Shown: one piece after another, positions 52,802-61,565 of the stretch
How the letters are laid out: each line of letters starts with the position of its first letter
Position numbering within the stretch: the first letter of the stretch is position 1
Assembly (NCBI RefSeq): GCF_009494395.1
Contig: NZ_VZCB01000095.1
Location: forward strand, 99,402 to 163,401
Direction of reading: 5' to 3'
Source of the DNA: Segatella copri
GTDB lineage: Bacteria; Bacteroidota; Bacteroidia; Bacteroidales; Bacteroidaceae
DNA: 64,000 bases
Position numbers and translations under genes: made by a program
Notes under the pieces: model-generated
The model's database searches: none
What the model saw: the letters and a program-made list of their open reading frames with translations, nothing else
What the model was told of the DNA's origin: nothing

Positions 52802-52855
52802 TCACTTTTCCAATTGGAGAAATATATTTCTCCAATTGGAAAAGTGATTTTTTTT
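52802..52855. terminator. Perfect 46-base palindromic terminator
   Basis: 52802-52847 is a perfect palindrome centred on AAATATATTT with AATTGG/CCAATT in each arm and no loop besides the central bases; eight T follow. It can serve both the GDPD gene and the convergent GH20 gene. Confidence 0.88.
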
Positions 52856-52893
52856 GCTTATAATCTCAATCTCAGAGTCTCAGTTGTTTCTAC

Positions 52894-54930
52894 TTACTTC
52901 TGCTCCACCTTCACTCCCGTAATCCGGCTCTTGAAATCGCCTGCCTTCTGGAGCGGGAACACCAGGGTGCGCTGATAGTGCATCTTGGCAGAAGGATTAT
53001 ACACGATAGGCTGAGTGGCTGTAGCATCGCTCTTCTGGAATGTAGCCAGGTCTTTCTGCTGCATCGCATAAAGAGTGATAGGCCCCAACTCCTCGCGCAA
53101 CTTGCCATTTACATAAAGACAAGTCTTCTTGTTGTCGCCCGTAATCGCCAGGGTTACCTTCTTTCCCTTCTCTACCCTGTAGTTGAACTTGTTGAGATAA
53201 CCCTCGTGGGCAAAACCAAGCTGGCCGCTTTCAGGGTCAGAAAGATAGAAGATGGCGTTATCTGATGAGAATAACACCGTGCCCTTCGGCTCATCAGCTC
53301 CCTCAATGGTGAACTCCACCCGATAGCCATAGCCTACTTCCTTCTCGCCCGTGGTCTGACCAGGGTTCAATGTCTCTATCCAGAGCTGCTTGCCCTTCTG
53401 CCAGCGTGCCGCCTCGTTAACCGCAGGAGCCTCTCTGAGCGCAAGACGAAGACGATTGAAATCTTCAAAGGAGAAAGAGGTGGCTGCACCCGTCCAGCAC
53501 TTTGCCGACAGCGTCTGCAGGGCAGGGAACAGTCGGTCGTGAATATCCTTCACCGTAATGCCGTTGCCTGCATGGTCGTTCCATACGGCAAACATTCCGC
53601 CGAGAATGGCAGGGTCGTTCTCCTTGAACTTCTCGTTGCCAATCTGCGCCGGAGTCCAAGAATCGTAAAGATACTGGCAATTCAGGTAATCGTAATAATA
53701 GCCCGCTGCCGGAACGATGTAAACCAATCCGTCAGGAATGCTCACCAGTTTATAGCCCAGGCGCTTCATCTCCTTCGGGTCAGCATAACCATTGTACCAG
53801 CAAAGCATCATCACGTTCTCCGACTTCACCTTGGTGTCGCCCTTGGCATGAGTAAGTGCGCCCCAAACGGCTGCCTGCTTGCCAAACGACTCCACATATT
53901 TAATATAATGGTCGGTGAAGTAACGGAATTTCTCCACCACCTCCTTCTTGGCGTTGGAATACTCATCGGTTCCGATATGCACTACCTTGCCCCGGAACAC
54001 GGGGTTCTTACCCTCCAGATACTCCTTGAAGAGCCCATCCACAAACTTGTAGGTCTCGGGATTGAAGAGGTCGAGATGATCCATGCCATATTCCTTGGAA
54101 CCGATTTCCGGCTTGTAAAGGGTGAAGGCGAGCGAATGGGCAGGCACATCTATCTCGGGGATGATGTTGACGCCATACTGCTCTGCCAGTTTCTGGAGTT
54201 CGATGAACTCAGCCTTGGAATAGCTGCCATCCTTCGCCGTAAGTCCCGGATAGGTGTCGCATTCCAGGCGGAAGGCTGCCGGAGTTTTCGCCCAATCGTT
54301 ACCGAAGAACTGTCGGAATCCATTATCGTTGAGATGAATCTGCAGGGTGTTCATCTTGTAATAAGACATCATCTTGACCAGCGAGCGCAGATAAGACATC
54401 GGGATGAACTTTCTGCCACAATCCATCATGAAGCCTCGCAGCCCATAGGCAGGCGTATCCTGGGCAGAACCCTTTGGCAGCACGAAACCTGCCGAACGCT
54501 GCTGCTCTGAAAGCTGCAGCACGGTGCGGGTTCCCCATACCAGTCCTTCTACCGAAGAAGCCGTGATGGTAGTTACGTCACCGATGGTGAGGCGATAGCC
54601 TTCCTTGCCGAGCAGTCGGGCTGATTTCCTATCAGACTGGAGCACCAGCACAATGTCGCCGGCAGAGGGTTTTCCCGTCTTAGGCGTGAGCGTTTTCCCC
54701 ACCAGGTCATGATAATCGGCAGCAAAGAGTTTCGCCACCTTCTGGGCGTTCTTTCCGCCCTTCACCACGTATTTGCCCGATGGGGTAAACATACCCTCTG
54801 CCCCGCTCCATTGCTTGAGTTCAGGGATTACAAAAGGTTTTTCGTTGACCGTTGCCCAGCCACACGAAAGCACCAAGGTGCAGCAAGCCGTCAGCAAGAG
54901 ACGCTTGAAATCATTTAGGTTTTTCTTCAT
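52894..54930 (-). CDS. GH20 beta-N-acetylhexosaminidase
   Basis: The 678-aa protein has a signal peptide (1-27). The N-terminal GH20b domain (about 35-155) comes before the catalytic barrel (about 160-480), with YGLRGFMMDCGRKFIPMSYL at its start. The catalytic pair is HIGTDEYSNAK (Asp-Glu, about residue 320; most relatives read HIGGDE). A C-terminal jelly-roll module (about 540-670) follows. It removes terminal GlcNAc or GalNAc, for example from host glycans, by substrate-assisted catalysis. It starts 11 bases after the L-rhamnose mutarotase stop. Confidence 0.92.
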   Translation of the reverse strand: MKKNLNDFKRLLLTACCTLVLSCGWATVNEKPFVIPELKQWSGAEGMFTPSGKYVVKGGKNAQKVAKLFAADYHDLVGKTLTPKTGKPSAGDIVLVLQSDRKSARLLGKEGYRLTIGDVTTITASSVEGLVWGTRTVLQLSEQQRSAGFVLPKGSAQDTPAYGLRGFMMDCGRKFIPMSYLRSLVKMMSYYKMNTLQIHLNDNGFRQFFGNDWAKTPAAFRLECDTYPGLTAKDGSYSKAEFIELQKLAEQYGVNIIPEIDVPAHSLAFTLYKPEIGSKEYGMDHLDLFNPETYKFVDGLFKEYLEGKNPVFRGKVVHIGTDEYSNAKKEVVEKFRYFTDHYIKYVESFGKQAAVWGALTHAKGDTKVKSENVMMLCWYNGYADPKEMKRLGYKLVSIPDGLVYIVPAAGYYYDYLNCQYLYDSWTPAQIGNEKFKENDPAILGGMFAVWNDHAGNGITVKDIHDRLFPALQTLSAKCWTGAATSFSFEDFNRLRLALREAPAVNEAARWQKGKQLWIETLNPGQTTGEKEVGYGYRVEFTIEGADEPKGTVLFSSDNAIFYLSDPESGQLGFAHEGYLNKFNYRVEKGKKVTLAITGDNKKTCLYVNGKLREELGPITLYAMQQKDLATFQKSDATATQPIVYNPSAKMHYQRTLVFPLQKAGDFKSRITGVKVEQK

Positions 54931-54941
54931 ACTTTACTGTT

Positions 54942-55328
54942 TTAATCGTAAAGATAAAAAATGCGCTCCATCATGTGCCACTTCTCATCGCTCGTAGCAC
55001 CCTTGCCGCACTTCTGGAACTTGCCTACCACTTCCTCCCACTCTGCCTGTCTAGGAAGGGTGGCGAGCGCTGCCATTTTCTTGTCCCAATCGAAATCTAC
55101 GGGAGCATCCACAACCATCACCAGTCGGTTGCCGAAGATGTAAATCTCCATCTCCAGGATACCAACCTGACGGATTCCGTCACGAATCTCCTTCCATTGC
55201 ACACCTTCTGAATGCAGGCGGCGATATTCACGGATAGCCTCCTCATCAGATTCCAGTTCCAACCACTGCACGTAGCGCTTGGTGGCTACCGGATACTTCT
55301 TCTGTTCATAACCTTTCATCATAATCAT
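54942..55328 (-). CDS. L-rhamnose mutarotase family protein
   Basis: The 128-aa protein resembles the RhaM/FucU-like DUF718 family. The conserved pieces are MKGYEQKKYPVATKRYVQWLEL near the start (read in parts) with the tyrosine and the catalytic histidine in YRRLHSEGVQWKEI, and the C-terminal WHMMERIFYLYD, close to the family's W-xxM-xxVFxL ending. It would speed the alpha-beta interconversion of a deoxy sugar. MKGYEQ at 55319 is the likely true start. It is transcribed ahead of GH20 from a promoter at 55360-55391. Confidence 0.85.
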   Translation of the reverse strand: MIMMKGYEQKKYPVATKRYVQWLELESDEEAIREYRRLHSEGVQWKEIRDGIRQVGILEMEIYIFGNRLVMVVDAPVDFDWDKKMAALATLPRQAEWEEVVGKFQKCGKGATSDEKWHMMERIFYLYD

Positions 55329-55359
55329 TAGGATTTTAAAGATACAACATTATATTCTG

Positions 55360-55391
55360 CAAAAATATGAAAAAAAATTGAGGTAAACAAA
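55360..55391 (-). promoter_or_regulatory. Minus-strand promoter of the rhamnose mutarotase-GH20 operon
   Basis: On the minus strand TTTG (55388-55391) and TATTTTTG (55360-55367), spacer 20. A plus-strand TATTTTTG at 55413-55420 for the carboxylesterase lies nearly back to back. Confidence 0.7.
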
Positions 55392-55495
55392 CCAAGTTAC
55401 CGATATTTTGTTTATTTTTGCATTATCATTGCAGAAATGCATAATCAAGATTTGCAAAACGATTCTATGAAATTTAAGAAACTAAAGATTAAGGT

Positions 55496-57151
55496 ATGAA
55501 GAAACTACTTTTATCCATCGCCTTTCTGCACCCTGGTATGGGAATGATGGCGCAAACTCAGGTAACGACTGCCGAAGGTATCCTCGAAGGAAAAGACCTC
55601 TCAGGCATCACAGTTTTCAAGGGTGTTCCGTTCGCAGCCCCTCCGGTAGGAAATCTCCGCTGGAAGGCTCCTCAGCCAGTCCAGAAATGGCAGGGCGTTC
55701 GCGAGGCAAAGGAGTTCGGACCGAACCCGATGCAGGAACCCATCTTCGGCGATATGAACTTCGGTACGAAGACCAACAGCGAGGATTGTCTCTATCTGAA
55801 TATCTGGACTCCGGCAAAGACCATGAAGGAGCATCTGCCGGTTTTGATTTATTTCAACGGTGGAGGATTGATGGCTGGTAGCGGAAGCGAACCTAGATAT
55901 GCGGGCGATGCAATGGCGCGCGAGGGAATCATCTCCATCACAGCCAACTATCGTGAAGGCATCTTCGGCTTCTTCGCTCATCCTCAGCTCTCCAAGGAGA
56001 CCTCCTATAAGGGTTCCGGCAACTATGGTTTCATGGACCAAGTGGCTGCCATCCAGTGGGTGAAGGACAATATCGAGGCCTTCGGCGGCGACCCTAACCG
56101 CATCACCATCGTGGGCGAATCGGCTGGTTCCATGTCGGTTAGCGCCCTGATGGCTTCCCCTCTCTGCCAGGGACTCTTTGCCCAGGCAATGGGTTCCAGC
56201 GGTTCGGTGATGGGATTCAAGAAGATTGCCACCCAGAAGGAAGCCGAGGAGAAAGGCGTGCAGCTTGCCCAGAAAATAGCCGAAAAGATGGGTAAGGAAA
56301 CAGGCAAGAAGGTGAAAAAGAACGTAGGAATGAAGAACCTCGACGAACTTCGTGCCCTGCCTGCCGAGAAACTGATGAAACTGGCGGGCATAAGAGCCGT
56401 TCCGGTCTATAACATCGACGGATATTTCATGAAAGAACAGCCTGTAGAGGTATTTGCCAAGGGCGAACAGACCAAAGTGCCTCTGCTCATTGGCGGTAAC
56501 AACCAGGAGATGACTCCATGGGCGGTATTGATGGGCAAACAACCTACCGTAGAAAATCTGAAGGCTGGCGCCAAGGCTACTTTCGGGTCAGAGAACATCG
56601 ATGAGCTCTTCCGCCTTTACGGCATCAACAGCGACAAGGATGTGTTGGAGCAGCCGGGTGTAGATCTGGCTTCGGATATCTTCCTCGATTATACTACCTG
56701 GAAGTGGGGCAACATGCATAAGCTGACCGGCGGACAGCCAGTTTACCGCTACCGCTATTGTCATCCTCGTCCTGCGATGGCAATCAAGGGCAAGGTGGCA
56801 GCTTTGGCTGGCGGCGTGGTAGATGCCAAGGAAGGTACAGCTCCTGCTCCACGAGATAAGGGTGCCGTTCACTCTGCCGACATCGAGTATGCAATGGGCA
56901 CATTGCCAACCAACCGCGTATTCGACTGGCAGCCTGACGATTACATGATCAGCGACATCTTCAACCAGTATTACGTCAATTTCATAAAGACCGGCAATCC
57001 GAATGGTCTGGGTCTGCCGGAGTGGCCATCCACCAACGGCAAGGCAGTAGCCCCAGTGCTTCAGATTGATGAGAATACCGTCGTGAAATCTGATGCCCAG
57101 ATGGAGAAGCGCTATGATTTCATCGACAAAATGTTCTGGGAGAAGAAATAG
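55496..57151 (+). CDS. Type B carboxylesterase
   Basis: The 551-aa secreted protein has a short signal peptide (1-19). The carboxylesterase fold shows VFKGVPFAAPPVGNLRW near 42, EDCLYLNIWTP near 97, the oxyanion hole FNGGGLMAGSG and the nucleophile in TIVGESAGSMSV (about residue 209). The catalytic glutamate and histidine regions follow (GGNNQEMTP; HSADIEYAMG). It probably de-esterifies plant or glycan acyl groups; acetyl or feruloyl esters are candidates. The next gene starts 2 bases after its stop. Confidence 0.9.
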   Translation: MKKLLLSIAFLHPGMGMMAQTQVTTAEGILEGKDLSGITVFKGVPFAAPPVGNLRWKAPQPVQKWQGVREAKEFGPNPMQEPIFGDMNFGTKTNSEDCLYLNIWTPAKTMKEHLPVLIYFNGGGLMAGSGSEPRYAGDAMAREGIISITANYREGIFGFFAHPQLSKETSYKGSGNYGFMDQVAAIQWVKDNIEAFGGDPNRITIVGESAGSMSVSALMASPLCQGLFAQAMGSSGSVMGFKKIATQKEAEEKGVQLAQKIAEKMGKETGKKVKKNVGMKNLDELRALPAEKLMKLAGIRAVPVYNIDGYFMKEQPVEVFAKGEQTKVPLLIGGNNQEMTPWAVLMGKQPTVENLKAGAKATFGSENIDELFRLYGINSDKDVLEQPGVDLASDIFLDYTTWKWGNMHKLTGGQPVYRYRYCHPRPAMAIKGKVAALAGGVVDAKEGTAPAPRDKGAVHSADIEYAMGTLPTNRVFDWQPDDYMISDIFNQYYVNFIKTGNPNGLGLPEWPSTNGKAVAPVLQIDENTVVKSDAQMEKRYDFIDKMFWEKK

Positions 57152-57153
57152 AG

Positions 57154-57447
57154 ATGTTTCAGAAATTCATCATCAATAGAGACGGAGTGCTGAAGTTCGG
57201 TCACGTCTACCTGCATCGCGACATGCTGGCTCCAGGCGAGCAATGCACCTACGGCGGCGGATTGTGGAAGATAGACGAAGGCAGAGGTGCCATCGTACTT
57301 TATGGCAGAAGTTTTGACTTCGGTCCTCCCGATTTCGACTTTGTGAAACAGATAGATTGGACGGGCTTGGGGGGAACCCCTCGCCCGCTCCTCTATCTGC
57401 CTCATTGGCCTGACGAAGAAGAGATTGTGCCAGTCATCATCAATTGA
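57154..57447 (+). CDS. Uncharacterised 97-aa protein, coupled to the carboxylesterase
   Basis: I do not recognise it. It is soluble, with no signal peptide, and has aromatic-rich segments (YLHRDMLAPGEQCTYGGGLWKI, in parts; FDFGPPDFDFVKQIDW) and a C-terminal PLLYLPHWPDEEEIVP. It begins 2 bases after the carboxylesterase stop, so translation is likely coupled, although the esterase is exported and this protein is not. Confidence 0.72.
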   Translation: MFQKFIINRDGVLKFGHVYLHRDMLAPGEQCTYGGGLWKIDEGRGAIVLYGRSFDFGPPDFDFVKQIDWTGLGGTPRPLLYLPHWPDEEEIVPVIIN

Positions 57448-57485
57448 GAAAATAGTATAATATTCTATAAATTCTATGCAAAAAG

Positions 57486-57516
57486 TTTGCTCGTAATAGA
57501 TAAAAGCGTACTTTTG
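57486..57516 (+). promoter_or_regulatory. Promoter of the NlpE-like lipoprotein gene
   Basis: TTTG at 57486-57489 and TACTTTTG at 57509-57516 with 19 bases between; leader about 100 bases. Confidence 0.72.
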
Positions 57517-57622
57517 CGAAAAGAATTTATCCCCAGGAGAAGGACTCTTAAAGGAAGCATTCTATAAACCCAGAAGGGATGTATTCAATAAAATAAGTAT
57601 TCACTTAAAAAAGCAGTATAGT

Positions 57623-58087
57623 ATGAAAAAGAAATTAGTTTTGACAGCAGCCGTTATCGCTGCATTGTCAGTTGTCTCTTGCAATGGCAAGAAGACAAAT
57701 AGCCAGGGAGCTGATCAAGATAGCCTCAGCTATGCAGGAAATGATTCGCTCAATTCTAACGATATCGTGCTCGATTCCATCGCCGGCACCTATGAGGGAA
57801 CACTCCCTGCTGCCGACTGCCCGGGAATCAAGACTGTATTGACGCTCAATGCCGACAGTACCTATCAGTACTCAGCCGACTATCTGGAGCGCAAGGATGG
57901 TCACGACGAAGCAAGCGGTATCTTCAAGGTATTGGCTAACAACATGGTGGAAATCACCCGCCCATCCAGCGGCGAGACAACCTACTTCAAGGTAAAGGAT
58001 GCCAACAGTCTCATCATGACCGACTCGCTCGGAACTGAGCCAGAAGGCGCCATGGCTAAGCACTATGTGCTGACTAAGAAGAAGTAA
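57623..58087 (+). CDS. NlpE-like lipoprotein
   Basis: The 154-aa protein has a lipoprotein signal (lipobox VVSC, Cys20) and a spacer of about 30 residues. The NlpE N-terminal beta-barrel domain starts IAGTYEGTLPAADCPGIKTVLTLN (read in parts, about residue 52). In E. coli NlpE the corresponding motif is a CxxC (PCADC); here only the second cysteine is kept. NlpE proteins sit in the outer membrane and signal envelope or surface-attachment stress. It is monocistronic with a strong terminator after it. Confidence 0.85.
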   Translation: MKKKLVLTAAVIAALSVVSCNGKKTNSQGADQDSLSYAGNDSLNSNDIVLDSIAGTYEGTLPAADCPGIKTVLTLNADSTYQYSADYLERKDGHDEASGIFKVLANNMVEITRPSSGETTYFKVKDANSLIMTDSLGTEPEGAMAKHYVLTKKK

Positions 58088-58129
58088 ATTCCTTATTTTA
58101 AGGAAGAAAGAAAACAAAAGAATAATGTA

Positions 58130-58168
58130 AAATCCCTCGTTCGAAAAGAATCGGACGAGGGATTTTTC
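58130..58168 (+). terminator. Terminator of the NlpE-like gene
   Basis: AAATCCCTCGT and ACGAGGGATTT frame the hairpin, followed by T5. It also serves the convergent HU-like gene. Confidence 0.85.
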
Positions 58169-58203
58169 ATACTTAATTATCAACTTATAAATAGGAATTT
58201 GTA

Positions 58204-58701
58204 TTATAAGCCAACATTGGTGCCATTATTGTCTGAAGAACTGTCACCAGTTTGGGAATTGCCACCCGATGGAGTATTACCACCTTCACTGGTTGAAGCA
58301 CTACTCACAACACTAGCCTTCTTCACACTGGCAGAACTGTTAAGGTTAGCATTGCTCAAGGTACCGGTAGCACGAGCTCTGAGTTTCACACCAGCAATAT
58401 TGTTTGCCGCAGTAAATTCAGCCTCAGTCTTGGCTCCCTCCTTATTGCGGATACCCACGCTGAAGATGGCAAGGTTGTCAATCTTCACATTCTTACCAGC
58501 CAGGAGCTGCTCCTTGATACACTTCACCATGGCAGTCATCATACCCAGGCACATCGCCTCAGTGAATCCCGTATTGTGCTCCTCCATGTGCTTGGCAAGT
58601 TCTGCCAAATCCATCGTCTCTTCTACCACAGGGAAAGCATACCACTTACCAAAAGCAAGACTCTTCTTGTTCTTGTTCTGCTTCAAAACGTACTTAATCA
58701 T
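58204..58701 (-). CDS. HU-family DNA-binding protein (HU-HIG type)
   Basis: I start at MIKYVLKQ (58701). The 165-aa protein has an HU/IHF-like domain (about 1-115): CLGMMTAMVKCIKEQLLAGKNVKIDNLAIFSVGI, in parts, corresponds to the dimerisation helices and the start of the beta-arm. A low-complexity Ser/Gly/Asn-rich tail follows (about 125-165). This variant class is usually found beside DUF4248 genes in Bacteroidales mobile or phage-derived cassettes, as here. A minus-strand TATCTTTG lies at 58824-58831. Confidence 0.88.
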   Translation of the reverse strand: MIKYVLKQNKNKKSLAFGKWYAFPVVEETMDLAELAKHMEEHNTGFTEAMCLGMMTAMVKCIKEQLLAGKNVKIDNLAIFSVGIRNKEGAKTEAEFTAANNIAGVKLRARATGTLSNANLNSSASVKKASVVSSASTSEGGNTPSGGNSQTGDSSSDNNGTNVGL

Positions 58702-58899
58702 ACCTTTCAAAATTTTGAGTTAATTACTGTCTAATCCACATCTCTATTTTTCTTCAAAGGCATAGGATCCATCGCCTTGTCCGTCAGAGAGTTTCATCGA
58801 GTAAACCCCTTTGGTTTACATAGCAAAGATACAACATTTTGAAAGGTCATTCAGACGATAGCATACGTTGCGTGAGATAGCATACTTTATAAGGATTTT

Positions 58900-59121
58900 T
58901 TACGGTTCACCCAGGTATTCAATGATAAGAGCCACCTCCTTAGGAGTGAAAAACTTGGCCGACTTACGATAGCCTAACTTATGGAGCCCATTTACGAGAT
59001 CCGGGTTGCGACGTACCCAAGCCATCAAGTGATTCACAGCCGTATGAGCCGAATTGGCTGTTGGAAAATAAAGCCAGGCAAGCTCTGACTTGCCATAGGC
59101 TCTGACTTTAAATTCTGTCAT
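58900..59121 (-). CDS. DUF4248 protein
   Basis: The 73-aa protein starts MTEFKVRAYGKSELAWLYFP and has the DUF4248 features: the tryptophan-containing HLMAWVRRNPDLVNGLH and the C-terminal FTPKEVALIIEYLGEP. The fold is small and helical, likely DNA-binding. It almost always travels with an HU-like gene and a primase-like gene in Bacteroidales, the order seen here. Function unknown. Confidence 0.85.
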   Translation of the reverse strand: MTEFKVRAYGKSELAWLYFPTANSAHTAVNHLMAWVRRNPDLVNGLHKLGYRKSAKFFTPKEVALIIEYLGEP

Positions 59122-59171
59122 ATTATCAATCTTTTGAAATTACACAATGAATAAAATTATTACCCCCATAC

Positions 59172-59206
59172 TTACGCCTCGTAAAGATGATACTTACGGA
59201 GCGTAA
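59172..59206 (-). promoter_or_regulatory. Twin palindromes upstream of the DUF4248 gene
   Basis: TTACGCCTCGTAA (59172-59184) and TTACGGAGCGTAA (59194-59206) are two copies of TTACGnnnCGTAA with centres 22 bases apart, two turns of the helix. They probably form an operator for the DUF4248-HU transcript. Confidence 0.55.
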
Positions 59207-59215
59207 ACCTTATGT

Positions 59216-60270
59216 TTAGAAAGGGCAGACATCAGAAGGAGGTGGCAGCAGGATTTCGGGTTTCTGTTGAGCCTCACCCAACAGAATATCGGCAATATCA
59301 GTATTCGCCTCAAACTGCTCCATGAAGTCCACTACCCTATAATCCCGGCATCCGCTCTTAGCCATCTGCTCCTTCCACTTGTCATACTCTCCGCTGTCGG
59401 GATAAACCACGAGTCTTCGATGCTGCAAGGGGAGCAGCTTATCGGTCTGCAGATTGCCACATCCGCCCGTTGCCAGCCACAGGAACTGTGGATAGCGGCA
59501 GGCACAGATAAGCGATGTCTTCTCACTCTCCACGATGCATACCGTCTTATCGGGATAGCGGGGAAGCAGATGCTGTCCAAAGAGCACCTTTTCGGTATTC
59601 TGAAGTTGCGGTCCGACATGAGAACGTTCGCAGATGGAACGCATGGTATTGGCCCATCCCTGTACCCGATGACCGTCATTGCGATAAGCCATCAGCTTGG
59701 CATCATGCACCCGCTGCTGTTCGTCTATCAGCCAGAACACCACTGCCCTGCCATAGTTCACCCCCTGCACAACGACGTCTCGGGCAGTACCTCCCACACA
59801 ATAATCGGCTAGCACCTGCCGGGCATCACCACCGATGTTCAGACCTTTAAACCACATACTGAAAGCACTCGGTCTCAGCATTGCCTTCTGTACCCATTCA
59901 GGGCTGAAGAACTCAGTCTGTCGCCTATCCTGCGGTTGCGTCATCAGTCTGTTCTTATGAACGTTCAGGTCGTTATCTGAGCCCTGTCTCCTTTTTTCCA
60001 ATCCCAGCAAGGGTTTACCGTTTACGTATTCCGTCTGATAATCATCCCTGCAGCTAAGCTCCGGATGATCATGGAAATATTGACGTGGTGGATAATGATA
60101 GCCGCAGGATGCCGTATGGTCGCATTTACCACAGTCCTCAGCCACATACTCGCCCGTCTCCAGGTCCACATATCGGTAAAGCACTTCTTGCGTCCGCATT
60201 GAGGACAGACATAGCGGTTGGCTCCACCGGCATGATAGCGCTCCAAAATAAATCTTATATCATTCTTCAT
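59216..60270 (-). pseudogene. DUF6371 primase-like gene with a frameshift near 60176
   Basis: Two reading frames join to give the full family sequence. The first (from 60270) has MKNDIRFILERYHAGG and a zinc ribbon CPQCGRKKCF; the second (to 59216) continues RYVDLETGEYVAEDCGKCDHTASCGYHYPP. Adding one C/G to the GGT at about 60175-60177 fuses them exactly at the point where relatives read F-x-RYxDxETGEY. The rest is intact: VGGTARDVVVQGVNYGRAVVFWLIDEQ and a Toprim-like VESEKTSLICACRY near residue 240. The family is thought to be primase-like. Either a sequencing error or a recent inactivating deletion. Confidence 0.82.
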
Positions 60271-60299
60271 TTTTTCTGAAATTTAATGATAAAAAAAAA

Positions 60300-60502
60300 G
60301 TATCAGAGTGTATCATTTCCGAATCGACACAAAACAATCATTAACCTATTGATATTCAGAAGGTTATCATGTATCAAAGATGATACATTCCCTTTGTATC
60401 AGATACAGCAGCCGTATCACTCATGATACGGCTTAACTATATCTATATCAATTAATTAAGTATCATTTTGTATCAAAAATCGGAATGATACATCCCTGAT
60501 AC
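60300..60502. repeat. Iteron-like GTATCA/TGATAC array
   Basis: Eleven exact copies of GTATCA or its complement TGATAC in 203 bases (60300, 60310, 60371, 60381, 60396, 60414, 60424, 60460, 60470, 60486 and 60497), several as ATGATACAT-like palindromes. By chance about 0.1 would be expected. The AT-rich block lies between the RepA-like ATPase and the primase-like gene, the place expected for a replication origin. Confidence 0.8.
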
Positions 60503-60524
60503 AAATACTTACTTCTTGTAAGGC

Positions 60525-61565
60525 TTACTTGCCTTTTCTGTTCAAGCCATTGCTCTTGGCAACACGCTGAACCATACTCGAACTGGTACCCAGTTTGTCA
60601 GCAATATCCCGATAAGAAGAACCGTTAGGCTGCTTGAGTTCACGAATGATATCGCGCTCCAGTTCTGCCCTTTCATCTCTTGATCTTGGCAGATGAGCCC
60701 GTTCCTCATCATAGCCACCATATTCAAAATGGAGCCATCCGTCAGAACTGGTCAACGTAAGTTCCTGCACGTTCTTGAAATCAAGTTCGATTGGGAGAGA
60801 ACGATACTTCAGTTGGATGAAGTAGCGCATATCCTTGTCCTTTCTCGATTTGTTGAAACCAATTATGTTATCGGCAAAGTTACTGAGAAGCTTGCTACCA
60901 GCCAGGTCATCGATTGTAAGCGGATCGCCCTGCTTGCGCTTAGGCGTATGGGCAAGGATGAGCATGGTACAGTTGTGAGTCATACGCATAGCTACCAGTT
61001 GCTGCATGGTTTTTCCAGCTTCAGCTGCCTCCTTAGAATTGATACAGAGATTGGTAAAGTTATCTATGATTATCACCTCTATATTCAGTTCCAGTGCCAT
61101 TCGCTCAATCTCAGAAAGAATCATGCTCTGGTCGGTAACATCGTGCATCTTGGTATAATCGATGCTAGCGTGGTAGAGTGTATCAGGACTATCCTTGTTG
61201 GGATATCTCAGAGCCAATTGCTGAGTCGAAAGCTCAAAGTTGACATAAAGTACCCGCATTCCCTGTTCAGCCAACTCGATAGCTATCTGAATGGCGAGGA
61301 CTGTTTTACCCACACCCGGGCCGCTAAAGAGAATCGTAGTCTCATGCTCCACAAGAATATGGGGAATAAGTTCCTTCGGAGGTTTCATTTTCCGTCCTTT
61401 CTCCAGGTCCTCTTTTAAAGTGGACACATTGAAAAAGCTATCCCTGTCCTGCTGCTGAGCAGCCCCCGGAGCAAGAGCCTGAACCAGCTTCTGTGGATCT
61501 GTCTGCAACTGAGCAGCCAGAGCCACTACTTCATCCAATTTCTGTTTAGAATCTTTATTAATCAT
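60525..61565 (-). CDS. RepA/RecA-like AAA+ ATPase with C-terminal helix-turn-helix
   Basis: I start at MINKDSKQKLDEVV (61565), preceded by AGGAAAACGG. The 346-aa protein has a RecA-type ATPase: Walker A FSGPGVGKTVLA (about residue 92), then RVLYVNFELSTQQLALRY, Walker B VIIIDNFTNL (about 160) and ILAHTPKRK. It matches the RepA hexameric helicase family of plasmids (RSF1010 type). The C-terminal tail SYRDIADKLGTSSSMVQRVAKSN is a helix-turn-helix suited to binding the neighbouring array. With the primase-like gene and the array it makes a plausible replication module. Confidence 0.85.
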   Translation of the reverse strand: MINKDSKQKLDEVVALAAQLQTDPQKLVQALAPGAAQQQDRDSFFNVSTLKEDLEKGRKMKPPKELIPHILVEHETTILFSGPGVGKTVLAIQIAIELAEQGMRVLYVNFELSTQQLALRYPNKDSPDTLYHASIDYTKMHDVTDQSMILSEIERMALELNIEVIIIDNFTNLCINSKEAAEAGKTMQQLVAMRMTHNCTMLILAHTPKRKQGDPLTIDDLAGSKLLSNFADNIIGFNKSRKDKDMRYFIQLKYRSLPIELDFKNVQELTLTSSDGWLHFEYGGYDEERAHLPRSRDERAELERDIIRELKQPNGSSYRDIADKLGTSSSMVQRVAKSNGLNRKGK

